Shown here: positions 49,625 to 58,396 of the stretch, one piece after another
Layout of the letters: each line of letters opens with the position of its first letter
Numbering within the stretch: position 1 is the first letter of the stretch
NCBI RefSeq assembly: GCF_020177335.1
Contig: NZ_JAIVMG010000016.1
Coordinates: 35,838 to 99,837, forward strand
Origin: Stappia indica
GTDB lineage: Bacteria; Pseudomonadota; Alphaproteobacteria; Rhizobiales; Stappiaceae
Length of the DNA: 64,000 nucleotides
Direction: 5' to 3'
The notes under the pieces: model-generated
Databases searched by the model: none
What the model was told of the DNA's origin: nothing
What the model saw: the letters and a program-made list of their open reading frames with translations, nothing else
Position numbers and translations under genes: made by a program

Positions 49625-49924
49625 ATGACCCTAGCCGAATCTCTTCCCGTCCTGTTTGGCCTTGCCGGCCTCGTCAATCCGTTCACCCTGCTGATCGGCG
49701 CCGCGCTTGGCTGGTATGCCGATGCCCGCGTGAAACTGATTGTCGCGGGCTTTGCCGCCGCTGCGCTCTCCGTCTTGCTCGACGCCGCTCTCAACCTGAG
49801 CGGCATTGCGCCGGTGGGCGGCTATGAGGGCGGGCCGCTTGCCGTCTTCCCGTTCCGCTTCGTCGGCGGCGGGTTGGCAGCCGCGCTGACTTATGGCCTG
49901 CGCGGCAAGTCTCGCCGCCGCTGA
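49625..49924 (+). CDS. Small membrane protein, 99 residues
   Basis: A hydrophobic protein with three likely helices: about 6-30 (LPVLFGLAGLVNPFTLLIGAALGWY), 36-56 (KLIVAGFAAAALSVLLDAALN) and 72-93. The C-terminus is basic (GLRGKSRRR). A ribosome binding site (AGAAGAGAGG) lies just upstream. I do not recognise a named family. It is convergent with the DUF6455 gene. Confidence 0.65.
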   Translation: MTLAESLPVLFGLAGLVNPFTLLIGAALGWYADARVKLIVAGFAAAALSVLLDAALNLSGIAPVGGYEGGPLAVFPFRFVGGGLAAALTYGLRGKSRRR

Positions 49925-49958
49925 TATTGGGGGCGGTCGGCCGGTCTACTTCGCCCGT

Positions 49959-50222
49959 CTACTTCGCTCGGTGGCCGCTCCAGTCGGCGAACAGGTCTGC
50001 ATTGGGGCAGTAGTCCGGCGCGTGATCGGCGCCGGTATTTTGGTGCGCGTCAAGCCAGCCGGCGCACTCCTGCGGCCGGTCGCAGCCAAGGCACTTCTGC
50101 GCGGCGCTGTGGAGCGCCAGACCCAGGCCCATGTCCGCCGGCATGCCCGTGTCGGCGCCGACTGTGCGCATCATCCGGCCCATCAGGGTGGCGCGCTCGT
50201 CCATCCGCTGCAAGATCCCCAT
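49959..50222 (-). CDS. DUF6455 family small cysteine-containing protein
   Basis: An 87-residue protein. MGILQRMDERATLMGRMMRTVGAD at the start and LHSAAQKCLGCDRPQECAGWLD are the family pattern; a further cysteine lies in DYCPNAD. The spaced cysteines suggest metal or heme-type ligation, but no evidence fixes it. The ATG at 50222 has GGAAGGAG upstream, which decides against the longer frame. Function unknown. Confidence 0.75.
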   Translation of the reverse strand: MGILQRMDERATLMGRMMRTVGADTGMPADMGLGLALHSAAQKCLGCDRPQECAGWLDAHQNTGADHAPDYCPNADLFADWSGHRAK

Positions 50223-50441
50223 GTCGCGTCTCCTTCCGCCCATCCGCTGGACGCGCCGTGCGCGTCTTCAATCGGCACAAGTATGAGATGGTTGCGCTCG
50301 CAACGAATTGATCAAGATCAATTCGCTCTGCAGCCTTTGGTTGATTGCGGGCGCTCAATCGTTCCCGAAGGGCGAATCTGCTAGTCTTCTCTACTTAGCG
50401 CCCGGCACGATTGGGAGAGGGCCAGATACGGTGGGGAGGGG

Positions 50442-51665
50442 ATGGTCTCGCGCATTTCGACACCGGCCGGAATAGTGGCGGTCACGCCGGTGACGCGACT
50501 GCCGCCGATCAATGTCGGCGATGTCATTGCCGTGCGGGTGGCCCGCCATCTCACCGATTCCGTCATGCGGCTTGTCTCCGGATCCCATCAGTTCGATGTG
50601 GAGGGCCAGACGATGCTGCCCGTCGGCGCGCGGGCGCGGTTGCATGTGGCGCAGGGGCCGGATGGTCCGCGTTATCATGTTGAGCCGGAGACGCCCGCCC
50701 CGACGCCCGCCGCTAGCCGGGAAACGGCGGCGCTGCAGCGGATTTCCGATCTGGCCACCCGTCTTGCCACCGATCAGGACGGGCTGGCACCGCTCTATGC
50801 CGGGGCCACGGCGGTGCTGGCCGGATTCCCGGCCTCGCCGGCGGCCAGCCTGTTGCCTCCGGCGGTGCAGGCCGCCATCGTCGCCCTGTTCGGCCTGCGG
50901 CTCAGGGGCGATGGCGCGCTCGACGGGCCCAAATTGCAGCAAGCGCTGTTGCGTGCCGCAACCCCCGCCGGGGTGGCGGCTTCGGCGGGCGGCGGCTCGC
51001 TGGAGGGCGCGCTTGCGACCTTGCGCGCTCTGCTGCGCGATCTTGCCGGCGGTCGGCCTCCGGTTCCCCGACAAGCGGCACCGCCGGCTCCCCCAGGGCT
51101 TTCCCGCCATCCGCGCGGCCAGGCGGGGCTGGCGGCCAGTCCGGAGCTTGCCGCCGCCCTCGGCCGGGGCGAGGCTGGGGAGATCGCCGCCCTGCTGCTT
51201 GGCAAGGTGGAGGCGGCGCTGGCCCGGGGGCGACTTGCGGCGCTTGCCTCGCGCGGGCTTCTTGTCGAAGCGGAAGGGGCACCGGAAACGGCTCTGTTCG
51301 ACCGGGTGCTGGAGCTGCCGCTTGCCATTGGCCGGGAAACCGGTGTCCTCAGCCTGCAGATTGGCCGGGACGATACGGAAGGCCATGAGGGCGAGGGGGC
51401 GCATCCGGCCTGGCGGGTGCGGTTCGGCATTGACCTCGCCCGGACCGGCGCGGTGGAGGCGGTGGTCGGTCTTGATGGGCCGCGCCTCTTCGCCACGGTC
51501 TGGGCGGAGCGTGAGGCAACCCATCGGGTCTTGCAGGCGCGGCTCGACGCCTTGCGGGGCGAGTTGTCCGCGCAAGGGCTTCAGGTGGTCGATTTGCGGG
51601 TCCTTTTCGGTCTGCCGGGCGACCCGCCGGTGCCGTCCGGGCAATATGTGGATCGGGTGTCATGA
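50442..51665 (+). CDS. Flagellar hook-length control FliK-like protein
   Basis: A 407-residue Ala/Pro/Gly-rich protein. The first 290 residues are low in conserved motifs. The C-terminal 100 residues (about 300-400) resemble the FliK/Flg_hook secretion-switching domain: RVRFGIDLARTGAVEAVVGL, LFATVWAEREATHRVLQARLDALRGELSAQGLQVVDLRV. FliK proteins set hook length and make FlhB change export specificity. No other flagellar gene is in the window. GGGGAGGG precedes the ATG. Its stop overlaps the start of an FlhB-like gene by four bases. Confidence 0.72.
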   Translation: MVSRISTPAGIVAVTPVTRLPPINVGDVIAVRVARHLTDSVMRLVSGSHQFDVEGQTMLPVGARARLHVAQGPDGPRYHVEPETPAPTPAASRETAALQRISDLATRLATDQDGLAPLYAGATAVLAGFPASPAASLLPPAVQAAIVALFGLRLRGDGALDGPKLQQALLRAATPAGVAASAGGGSLEGALATLRALLRDLAGGRPPVPRQAAPPAPPGLSRHPRGQAGLAASPELAAALGRGEAGEIAALLLGKVEAALARGRLAALASRGLLVEAEGAPETALFDRVLELPLAIGRETGVLSLQIGRDDTEGHEGEGAHPAWRVRFGIDLARTGAVEAVVGLDGPRLFATVWAEREATHRVLQARLDALRGELSAQGLQVVDLRVLFGLPGDPPVPSGQYVDRVS

Positions 51666-51979
51666 GCGAGGACAAGGACGGGCCTGGCGGGCAGACGGAT
51701 GCCCCGCCGCTGGTGCCGGGGCGGAAAACCACACCGCTGGCGGTGGCTCTGCGTTACGACAGCGCTGGCACACGGAGGGTGACGGCGCGGGGGCGCGGCG
51801 AGGTGGCAGCGCAAATCCTGGAGCTTGCCGCCGCGCACGGTGTGCCGGTGGAAGAGGATGAGGCACTGGCGGAGGCGCTTTCCGGCGTGGAGCTGGACCG
51901 GGAGATTCCCGCCGAGCTCTACGAGGCGGTGGCGGCGATCCTGCGCTTCATCCTGCAGGAGGGGGGCGAACAGGGCTGA
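51662..51979 (+). CDS. FlhB C-terminal-like protein (EscU/YscU/HrcU family, FlhX type)
   Basis: A 105-residue protein that matches the cytoplasmic domain of FlhB only: [53 protein letters not shown] core with [17 protein letters not shown] at the end. It has no membrane segments and no NPTH autocleavage motif. Free-standing copies (FlhX) can replace the cleaved FlhB C-terminal piece in some bacteria. It is translationally coupled to the FliK-like gene (ATGA). Confidence 0.82.
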   Translation: MSEDKDGPGGQTDAPPLVPGRKTTPLAVALRYDSAGTRRVTARGRGEVAAQILELAAAHGVPVEEDEALAEALSGVELDREIPAELYEAVAAILRFILQEGGEQG

Positions 51980-52212
51980 CAGGGGGCTGTTCGCCGGCGA
52001 AAACAGAACTTCGCGCGGATTGCGCAGCCTACCCTCTTGCGGGCGCGGGCAAGACCCACTACCCAACGCTTTACGACATTTTCCCGCTTTATCGCCGGAC
52101 GCACCGGGTCTCCGGGTGTGCGGCCAATCGGGCGCGCCGCCGATGCGGTGCCAGCCTCGCGGCAGGCTGGCACCGGATCGTGTCCCGCGCGCAGCAACAG
52201 GACCTGATCGTT

Positions 52213-53697
52213 ATGACGCTTGTCGACACCCGCACCCCCGATCCGAAGAAGTTCATCAAGGGCGCCACCGGCGACTGGGAAATCGTGATCGGTATGGAAG
52301 TCCATGCGCAGGCGACCTCCAACGCCAAGCTGTTCTCCGGCGCCTCGACAGCGTTCGGCAAGGATCCGAACGCCAATGTCAGCCTGGTGGACGCGGCGAT
52401 GCCGGGAATGCTGCCGGTGATCAACGAGGAATGCGTGCGGCAGGCGATCCGCACCGGCCTCGGGCTCAAGGCGCAGATCAATCTGAAATCCGTTTTCGAC
52501 CGCAAGAACTACTTCTATCCGGACCTGCCGCAGGGCTACCAGATTTCCCAGTTCAAGCAGCCGATCGTCGGCGAGGGGGAAATCCTGCTCGACATGCCGG
52601 GCGGGGAACAGGTCACCGTCGGGGTCGAGCGGCTGCACCTGGAGCAGGACGCGGGCAAGTCGCTGCATGACCAGCATCCGACCATGTCCTTCGTCGATCT
52701 CAACCGCTCGGGCGTGGCGCTGATGGAGATCGTCTCCAAGCCCGATATCCGCTCCGCCGACGAGGCCAAGGCCTATCTGACCAAGCTGCGCATCATCCTG
52801 CGCTATCTGGGCACCTGCGACGGCAACATGGACCAGGGCTCCATGCGCGCCGACGTCAACGTTTCGGTGCGCGCGCCGGGCGGTGCCTTCGGCACGCGCT
52901 GCGAGATCAAGAACGTCAACTCGATCCGCTTCGTCGGCCAGGCGATCGAATACGAGGCACGGCGGCAGATCGGCATTCTGGAAGACGGCGGCAGTATCGA
53001 CCAGGAGACACGCCTGTTCGACCCGGTGAAGGGCGAGACCCGCTCCATGCGCTCCAAGGAAGAGGCGCATGACTACCGCTATTTCCCCGATCCGGACCTG
53101 CTGCCGCTGGAATTCGATCAGGCCTATGTGGACCACCTCGCCCACGACCTGCCGGAGCTGCCGGACGACAAGAAGGCGCGGTTCATCAATGACTATGGCC
53201 TGTCTGCCTATGACGCGGATATTCTCGTTGCCGAGCGGGCCTCTGCCGATTTCTTCGAAGAAGTGGCCAAGGGGCGCGATGCCAAGCTCTCCGCCAACTG
53301 GGTGATCAACGAGTTCTTCGGCCGGCTCAACAAGGAAGGGCACGACCTTTCCGAAAGCCCGCTGACGGCGGCGCAGCTCGGCGGGCTGGTCGATCTCGTC
53401 AAGGACGGCACCATTTCCGGCAAGATCGCCAAGGAGCTGTTCGAGATCTTGTGGACCGAGGGCGGCGACCCGGCCGAGATCGTCGAGGCGCGCGGGATGC
53501 GTCAGGTCACCGATCTGGGGGCCATCGAGGCGGAGGTCGACAAGATCATCGCCGCCAACCCGGAAAAGGCCGCGCAGGCGGTGGAAAAGCCGGGTCTTCT
53601 GGGCTGGTTCGTCGGCCAGGTGATGAAGGCCACCGGCGGCAAGGCCAACCCCAAGGCGGTCAACGACCTGCTGCGGGCGAAGATCGGCATCGAATAA
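52213..53697 (+). CDS. gatB: Asp/Glu-tRNA(Asn/Gln) amidotransferase subunit B
   Basis: A 494-residue subunit that binds the mischarged tRNA, phosphorylates its carboxylate and receives ammonia through a tunnel from Gat[61 protein letters not shown] and [14 protein letters not shown] are standard. The C-terminal YqeY-like domain (about 345-494) ends with [17 protein letters not shown] 52213 gives the rhizobial start [15 protein letters not shown]. It is separated from gatA by the YjhX-to-FlhX block. Confidence 0.96.
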   Translation: MTLVDTRTPDPKKFIKGATGDWEIVIGMEVHAQATSNAKLFSGASTAFGKDPNANVSLVDAAMPGMLPVINEECVRQAIRTGLGLKAQINLKSVFDRKNYFYPDLPQGYQISQFKQPIVGEGEILLDMPGGEQVTVGVERLHLEQDAGKSLHDQHPTMSFVDLNRSGVALMEIVSKPDIRSADEAKAYLTKLRIILRYLGTCDGNMDQGSMRADVNVSVRAPGGAFGTRCEIKNVNSIRFVGQAIEYEARRQIGILEDGGSIDQETRLFDPVKGETRSMRSKEEAHDYRYFPDPDLLPLEFDQAYVDHLAHDLPELPDDKKARFINDYGLSAYDADILVAERASADFFEEVAKGRDAKLSANWVINEFFGRLNKEGHDLSESPLTAAQLGGLVDLVKDGTISGKIAKELFEILWTEGGDPAEIVEARGMRQVTDLGAIEAEVDKIIAANPEKAAQAVEKPGLLGWFVGQVMKATGGKANPKAVNDLLRAKIGIE

Positions 53698-53836
53698 GGG
53701 GCGGGCGGCGTCCACGTGGGAGGACAAAGCCCCGTGGGGGCGTCCTCCCAGACGCCGCACAAGCGGCGATCCGGGACCGGAGAGGCACGGCCTGTCGGCT
53801 CAAGCCTTATGAAAACGCTTGCCTTTCGGCTCCCCG

Positions 53837-53858
53837 ATCCCGGCTCGGGGGCCGGGAT
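53837..53858. repeat. REP-like GC-rich palindrome after gatB
   Basis: ATCCCGGC and GCCGGGAT form an 8-bp stem with a 6-base loop in an intergenic region. No T run follows. It has the look of the short palindromic elements scattered in rhizobial genomes; only one copy is seen here. Confidence 0.35.
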
Positions 53859-53917
53859 GACGCCGAGAAACGTGGGAAGGGCTGTTCCACTCTCGACAGA
53901 GCCCCACACTCCGCGCC

Positions 53918-53935
53918 CTGTCATCATCCCGTAAC
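53918..53935 (+). promoter_or_regulatory. Probable Pho box (PhoB site) upstream of btaAB
   Basis: CTGTCAT (53918-53924), a 4-base spacer, then CCGTAAC (53929-53935). The first half matches the PhoB half-site exactly. The second fits the relaxed rhizobial half-site at six of seven positions. Spacing (11 bases between half-sites) is correct. It lies 58 bases before the btaA start. In Sinorhizobium, btaAB is induced by PhoB on phosphate starvation (known), so the call fits the gene. Confidence 0.6.
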
Positions 53936-53993
53936 GGAACGGGCTTACCCGGCTCATCTTGAGACGAATGTTCTTGAGCCGGGAGATGATGGC

Positions 53994-55229
53994 ATGACCT
54001 CTGAGCGCAACACGACGGGCAGGCGCGAACTGCTCGGGCAGGCCGTGCATCGCAACAGGGCGCTTTCAGGCGAGGGCGCGCTGGAGCGGCTCTTCACCTG
54101 GGCGTTCAAGGGGCTGGTCTATCCGCAGATCTGGGAAGACCCGGAGATTGACATGGAAGCGCTCGCCATCGAGCGCGACCACCGGGTCGTCGCCATTGCC
54201 TCGGGCGGATGCAACATCCTCAGCTATCTGACGGCGGATCCGGCGCAGATCACCGCCGTCGACCTCAACCAGGCGCATGTGGCGCTGACCCGGCTGAAGC
54301 TTGCCGCCGCCCGCCGGCTGCCCGGCTACGATGCCTTCTACCGCTTCTTCGGCAAGGCGGATGAAAAGGCGAATGTCGAAGCCTACACCCGCTTCCTGCG
54401 CGATGGGCTCGACGCGGACAGCCGCGCCTATTGGGAACGGCGCGGGGTGACCGGCCGGCGCCGGATCTCGCTGTTTGCCCGCGATCTCTATCACCACGGC
54501 CTGCTTGGCTATTTCATCGGCGCCGGGCACAAGGTGGCGCGGCTTTACGGCATCGATCCGAAGGACATTCTGCGCGCCCGCTCGCTTGAGGAGCAGCGCA
54601 GCTTCTTCGACAGCGCGCTGGCGCCCCTGTTCGACAAGCGGATGGTGCGCTGGGCCACTTCCAAGCGGGTGTCGCTCTACGGGCTCGGTATTCCGCCGGC
54701 ACAGTATGAGGCGCTGGCCTCCAGCGGCGGCAGCATGGCCGGCGTGTTGCGCCAGCGGCTGGAAAAGCTCGCTTGCGATTTCCCGCTTTCGGAGAACTAC
54801 TTTGCCTGGCAGGCCTTTGGCCGCTCCTATGCCAACGATGAGGCCGGGCCGCTGCCGCCCTATCTGCGGCGGCAGCATTTTGAGAAGATCCGCGCCCGCG
54901 CCGACCGGGTGACGGTGGTCAACCGCTCCTTCACCGACCATCTTGCCGACCAGCCGGCGGAAAGCGTCGACCGCTACGTGCTGCTCGATGCACAGGACTG
55001 GATGTCGGACGAGACGCTGAACGAGCTCTGGGCGCAGATCACCCGCACCGCCCGCCCGGGCGCCCGGGTGGCGTTCCGCACGGCCGCCGCGCCGAGCCTG
55101 TTGCCGGGCCGAGTCGATCCGCAGATTCTGGGGCAATGGCACTATGAGGCCGAGGCCTCGGAGGATTATGGCCGCCGCGACCGGTCGTCGATCTACGGCG
55201 GGTTCCATCTTTATGTCCGAGCGGCCTGA
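53994..55229 (+). CDS. btaA: S-adenosylmethionine:diacylglycerol 3-amino-3-carboxypropyl transferase BtaA
   Basis: A 411-residue DUF3419 family enzyme that moves the aminocarboxypropyl group of SAM to diacylglycerol, the first step to the betaine lipid DGTS. Family segments are FKGLVYPQIWEDPEIDMEAL near the start, VAIASGGCNILSYL (SAM-binding), VDLNQAHVALTRLKL, GLLGYFIGAGHKVARLYG and YVLLDAQDWMSDETLNELW. GGGAG lies eight bases before the ATG. It overlaps btaB by one base. DGTS replaces phospholipids under phosphate limitation, which fits the upstream Pho box. Confidence 0.93.
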   Translation: MTSERNTTGRRELLGQAVHRNRALSGEGALERLFTWAFKGLVYPQIWEDPEIDMEALAIERDHRVVAIASGGCNILSYLTADPAQITAVDLNQAHVALTRLKLAAARRLPGYDAFYRFFGKADEKANVEAYTRFLRDGLDADSRAYWERRGVTGRRRISLFARDLYHHGLLGYFIGAGHKVARLYGIDPKDILRARSLEEQRSFFDSALAPLFDKRMVRWATSKRVSLYGLGIPPAQYEALASSGGSMAGVLRQRLEKLACDFPLSENYFAWQAFGRSYANDEAGPLPPYLRRQHFEKIRARADRVTVVNRSFTDHLADQPAESVDRYVLLDAQDWMSDETLNELWAQITRTARPGARVAFRTAAAPSLLPGRVDPQILGQWHYEAEASEDYGRRDRSSIYGGFHLYVRAA

Positions 55230-55918
55230 TGCGTACGCCCACACCCGTGCCTGAGACCGCTCCGGGGACGTCCGGCGAGCTGATGGACCGGATCTATCGC
55301 TGGCAGCGGCATATCTATGACGCGACCCGCAAATACTACCTGTTCGGCCGCGACCGGCTGATCGCCGATCTGGCGCCGCCCGCGAGCGGCACGGTGCTGG
55401 AACTGGGCTGCGGCACCGCCCGCAATCTCATTCTGGCGGCGCGGCGCTATCCGCAGGCGCGGTTCTTCGGCGTCGATATCTCGGCGGAAATGCTGGTGAG
55501 CGCCCGGGCGGCGATCGCGCGAGCCGGGCTGTCGGAGCGCATCCTTGTGGCCGAGGGCGATGCCACCGACTTCGATCCCTCGCAGCTCTTCGGGGAAGCG
55601 CGGTTCGACCGGGTGTTCCTGTCGTACAGCCTGTCGATGATCCCGCCCTGGCGTGCGGCGCTGGAGGCCGGTATTGGCGTTCTCGCCCCGGACGGACAGA
55701 TGCATGTGGTCGATTTCGGCCAGATGGAGAGGTATCCCGCTTTCCTGCGTGCGCCGATGCGGGCCTGGCTGGCGGCGTTCCATGTCACCCCACGGGCCGA
55801 TCTTGCCGACGCGCTGGGCGAGGCCGCCGCGCGGGCGGGGCGGATGGCGGAGCTTGTTCCGCTCCATGGCGGCTATGCGGTGTATGGGACGATCTTGAAC
55901 GACGCGGCACCAAAATAA
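55229..55918 (+). CDS. btaB: Diacylglycerylhomoserine N-methyltransferase BtaB
   Basis: A 229-residue SAM-dependent methyltransferase that adds three methyl groups to diacylglyceryl homoserine to form DGTS. The SAM motif I is VLELGCGTARNL (56-67), followed by FFGVDISAEML and the catalytic-core AEGDATDFD. YRWQRHIYDATRKYYLFGRD near the start is typical of BtaB. It overlaps btaA (TGATG), so the two are translationally coupled. Confidence 0.93.
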   Translation: MRTPTPVPETAPGTSGELMDRIYRWQRHIYDATRKYYLFGRDRLIADLAPPASGTVLELGCGTARNLILAARRYPQARFFGVDISAEMLVSARAAIARAGLSERILVAEGDATDFDPSQLFGEARFDRVFLSYSLSMIPPWRAALEAGIGVLAPDGQMHVVDFGQMERYPAFLRAPMRAWLAAFHVTPRADLADALGEAAARAGRMAELVPLHGGYAVYGTILNDAAPK

Positions 55919-55974
55919 GCGGCCAGACCGCTCCTGACCGCTGGTAACGGGCAAAGGCACCTCCAGCGCTATCC

Positions 55975-55998
55975 CCGAAAAGCATATGCGGTTTTCGG
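55975..55998. repeat. RIME-like intergenic palindrome
   Basis: CCGAAAA (55975-55981) and TTTTCGG (55992-55998) flank GCATATGCGG. The sequence resembles the RIME-type palindromic elements known from rhizobial intergenic regions, which carry CCGAAAA...TTTTCGG and a nearby GCATGCTTGAG-like flank, also seen here at about 56006-56015. Confidence 0.55.
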
Positions 55999-56186
55999 AC
56001 AAGGGCATGCTTGAGAATGAGTGGGTTTCGACGCTTTCAGTGAACTGAAACCTGGCAGGCGGTGCCTCGCAATCCGGAACCTCTGCTTGTGCGGCATCCC
56101 AGATGCCGCCCCGAAGGCCTTTCTGATTCCGCTCAAGCGGAGAAGGCCGATTGTCTTGCTTTCAACCCCAAAAAGGGAATTCCATC

Positions 56187-56696
56187 ATGACGGCAACGAC
56201 TGTTGCGGTGTCGGCCCCATCCGTCTCCTCTGGGGAAATCTACATTGAAGCGGCGACTGAAGCGGATCTTCCGGCCGCTGCCGCCTTGCTTGCCACAAAC
56301 GCGGTCGGCGCGCGCATTGGTGTCGAGACGGGTGACCCCGAGCCCTACCGCGCGGCTTTCCGGCGGATGCTGGATGAAGGGGCGACCGTGCTCTATGTCG
56401 CCCGGCCTAAGGGCGCGGAAGCGGGCGTTATCGCCGGCATGTTCGAACTGACGGTGCTGAAGGGCCTGTCCTATGTCGGGCGACCGCGGGCCCAGGTGGA
56501 AAGCGTTCATGTGATGCCCAATTGGCAGCGCAAGGGGGTGGGCCAGGCGATGATGGCCTTCGCCGAGACGCGGGCGCGCGAGCTCGGCTGCGTGGTGATG
56601 CAGCTCACGTCAAACCGGGAACGGACAGGCGCACATGCCTTCTATGCCGCGCTCGGCTATGGTGACACGCATATCGGCTTCAAAAAGGCGCTGTGA
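56187..56696 (+). CDS. GNAT family N-acetyltransferase
   Basis: A 169-residue acetyltransferase. Motif A is VESVHVMPNWQRKGVGQAMMAFAETRARELG, with RKGVGQ as the acetyl-CoA pyrophosphate loop (about 114-119). Motif B is GAHAFYAALGY. This aminoglycoside/phosphinothricin-type layout is broad, so the substrate is unknown. It probably stands alone, downstream of btaAB with a RIME-like repeat between. Confidence 0.87.
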   Translation: MTATTVAVSAPSVSSGEIYIEAATEADLPAAAALLATNAVGARIGVETGDPEPYRAAFRRMLDEGATVLYVARPKGAEAGVIAGMFELTVLKGLSYVGRPRAQVESVHVMPNWQRKGVGQAMMAFAETRARELGCVVMQLTSNRERTGAHAFYAALGYGDTHIGFKKAL

Positions 56697-56816
56697 GCGG
56701 ATCGGCATCGCTGGGCATTGTCTTCACGCCGAAGTGCCTTACGTGCAGGAGCATACAAGCCGTGGGGCGTCTCTCGCGGCTTTTTCCTTGAAAACCATTT
56801 TCGTGGAGATGCATGC

Positions 56817-57530
56817 ATGAGCGCTGCACAGACCAAGCCGATCGAGCTGTTCTACTGGCCGACGCCAAATGGCTGGAAGATCACCATCATGCTGGAGGAA
56901 CTGGGCGTTCCCTACAAGGTCACCTATGTGGACATCGGTGCCGGCGACCAGTTCAAGCCCGACTTCCTGAAGATCTCACCCAACAACCGGATGCCGGCGA
57001 TCATCGATCCGGAGGGACCGGATGGCGCGCCGATCTCGGTGTTCGAATCCGGCGCGATCCTGCAATATCTCGGCCGCAAGTTTGGCCGGTTCTATCCGGG
57101 GGATCCGCGTGCCCGGGTCGAGGTGGAAGAATGGCTGATGTGGCAGATGGGCGGTTTCGGTCCGATGCTCGGCCAGAACCATCATTTCCGGGTCTATGCG
57201 CCGGAAAAGCTGCCCTATGCGATGGACCGCTACCTCAACGAGACGCACCGGCTCTATGGCGTTCTCAACAAGCGGCTGGAAGGGCGCGACTTCGTGGCGG
57301 GTGACTATTCCATCGCCGACATGGCGCTGGTGGGCTGGGCCACCGGCTGGGAGCGGCAGGGAATGGACCTTGAGAGGGACTTTCCCAACGTGGCTCGCTG
57401 GCTGGAGCGGATGCGGGCACGGCCGGCCGTAGAGCGCGGCCTTGCCGTGGGCGAGGACAGGCGCAAGCAGCTCGATCTGTCCAGCGACACGCAGGCCCAG
57501 GCGGTGCTGTTCGGTCAGCGTGCAAGCTGA
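56817..57530 (+). CDS. Glutathione S-transferase, Nu-class-like (YfcG/YghU type)
   Basis: A 237-residue transferase. YWPTPNGWKITIMLEELG carries the Thr/Asn pair that binds glutathione in Nu-class enzymes such as E. coli YfcG, which reduce disulfides with glutathione. NNRMPAIIDPEGPDG (cis-Pro loop), FESGAILQYLGRKFG and the C-terminal DFVAGDYSIADMALVGW fold box are present. GGAG lies eight bases before ATG 56817. Disulfide-bond oxidoreductase is the likely activity. Confidence 0.9.
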   Translation: MSAAQTKPIELFYWPTPNGWKITIMLEELGVPYKVTYVDIGAGDQFKPDFLKISPNNRMPAIIDPEGPDGAPISVFESGAILQYLGRKFGRFYPGDPRARVEVEEWLMWQMGGFGPMLGQNHHFRVYAPEKLPYAMDRYLNETHRLYGVLNKRLEGRDFVAGDYSIADMALVGWATGWERQGMDLERDFPNVARWLERMRARPAVERGLAVGEDRRKQLDLSSDTQAQAVLFGQRAS

Positions 57531-57608
57531 TCCGGCTGCCGAACCGAGAGTGCCTTTCCCCCGCGCGGACCTCCCATCCGCGCGGGGGGCAACGTTGTTT
57601 TTTCGGCG

Positions 57609-58022
57609 TCAGCGCACGCGCGACCAGGTCTCGCCCTTGCAGACCAGCCCACCGAGCACGCAGCCCTCGAGCTTCAGCTTGTTGTCGCCATCCATGGTCA
57701 TGTAGCCAGTGTAGGTCTTGCCATCCTCCGCATTGTAGACCTTGCCCTTCCACTGGCCGGCCTTGCCGCTCGGCTTCATGCCGAGCACCGTGCGGCTGCC
57801 AACCAGCGACCGGCTGCGCTTTGCCGGGTCCGGGTTCTTCACATCCTTGCGCGGCGATTTCAGCCACACCAGGGTGCCGCAGAGCGCCCCGCCGCAACTT
57901 GCGATCTTGATGCGTGACGACCCGCTCGGGCGGGCCCATTCGCCGCGCGCATCCGCAGCCTGGGCGGGCAGGGTCAGCATGAGGGTGAGACCGGCGGCCA
58001 GGCCGGCAACGGTGATCTTCAT
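57609..58022 (-). CDS. DUF2147 family secreted/periplasmic protein
   Basis: A 137-residue protein with a signal peptide (MKITVAGLAAGLTLMLTLPAQA, cleavage near residue 22-23). The mature part has the DUF2147 pattern: GEWARPSGSSRIKIASCGGALCGTLVWL (two cysteines), a charged loop, and the terminal repeats GKVYNAEDGKTYTGYM and LKLEGCVLGGLVCKGETWSRV (two more cysteines). It probably forms a small disulfide-bonded beta-barrel in the periplasm. AGGAGG precedes ATG 58022. Function unknown. Confidence 0.88.
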   Translation of the reverse strand: MKITVAGLAAGLTLMLTLPAQAADARGEWARPSGSSRIKIASCGGALCGTLVWLKSPRKDVKNPDPAKRSRSLVGSRTVLGMKPSGKAGQWKGKVYNAEDGKTYTGYMTMDGDNKLKLEGCVLGGLVCKGETWSRVR

Positions 58023-58396
58023 GAAGCGTCTCCTCCTATCGGGCGTCAATGGACATCACATTCCCTTTACGCAAACGGAAGCTACACGCTTTGGTGGAAG
58101 TTGACCAGCCGTGCCCCAAGGGCACCTGGCGGGCGGTTTGGTGGTATTCCCGGAAGGAGGCGGCGGAGGATTGGGGAGGCGCGCCTTCGGCGCCTGGAGC
58201 CGGCGCGTGTTTTGGCGGGGCTTGAGCCTGGCGCGCGGCGCACAACTGGTGCGGCCTGCTTCTTGGCGGAATGTGCCCCTGGGGGCCCTGCGCACAGGGT
58301 GACGTAGCGATATCAGCCATCCGGCCTATGGACAAGTGCGTCAGGTCTCCTACCATCAGAGGTCGCGTGACTGTTTTTGTTTTCCTCTTTTGAGAG
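58023..58396. other. Divergent promoter region between DUF2147 and MarR genes, hairpin-rich
   Basis: No gene is seen. GTGCCC and GGGCAC (about 58110-58125) and GCGCC/GGCGC (about 58181-58193) form short hairpins. A MarR operator might be expected near 58380, but I see no clear palindrome. Confidence 0.35.

Noticed and set aside
49195..49827. 210-residue plus-strand frame over the gap after the YjhX gene
   Set aside because: Composition is Arg/Gly/Cys-rich without conserved motifs, and it overlaps the better-supported small membrane protein in another frame.
53837..53858. GC-rich hairpin as the gatB terminator
   Set aside because: It lies 140 bases past the stop and lacks a T run. It fits a REP-like repeat better.
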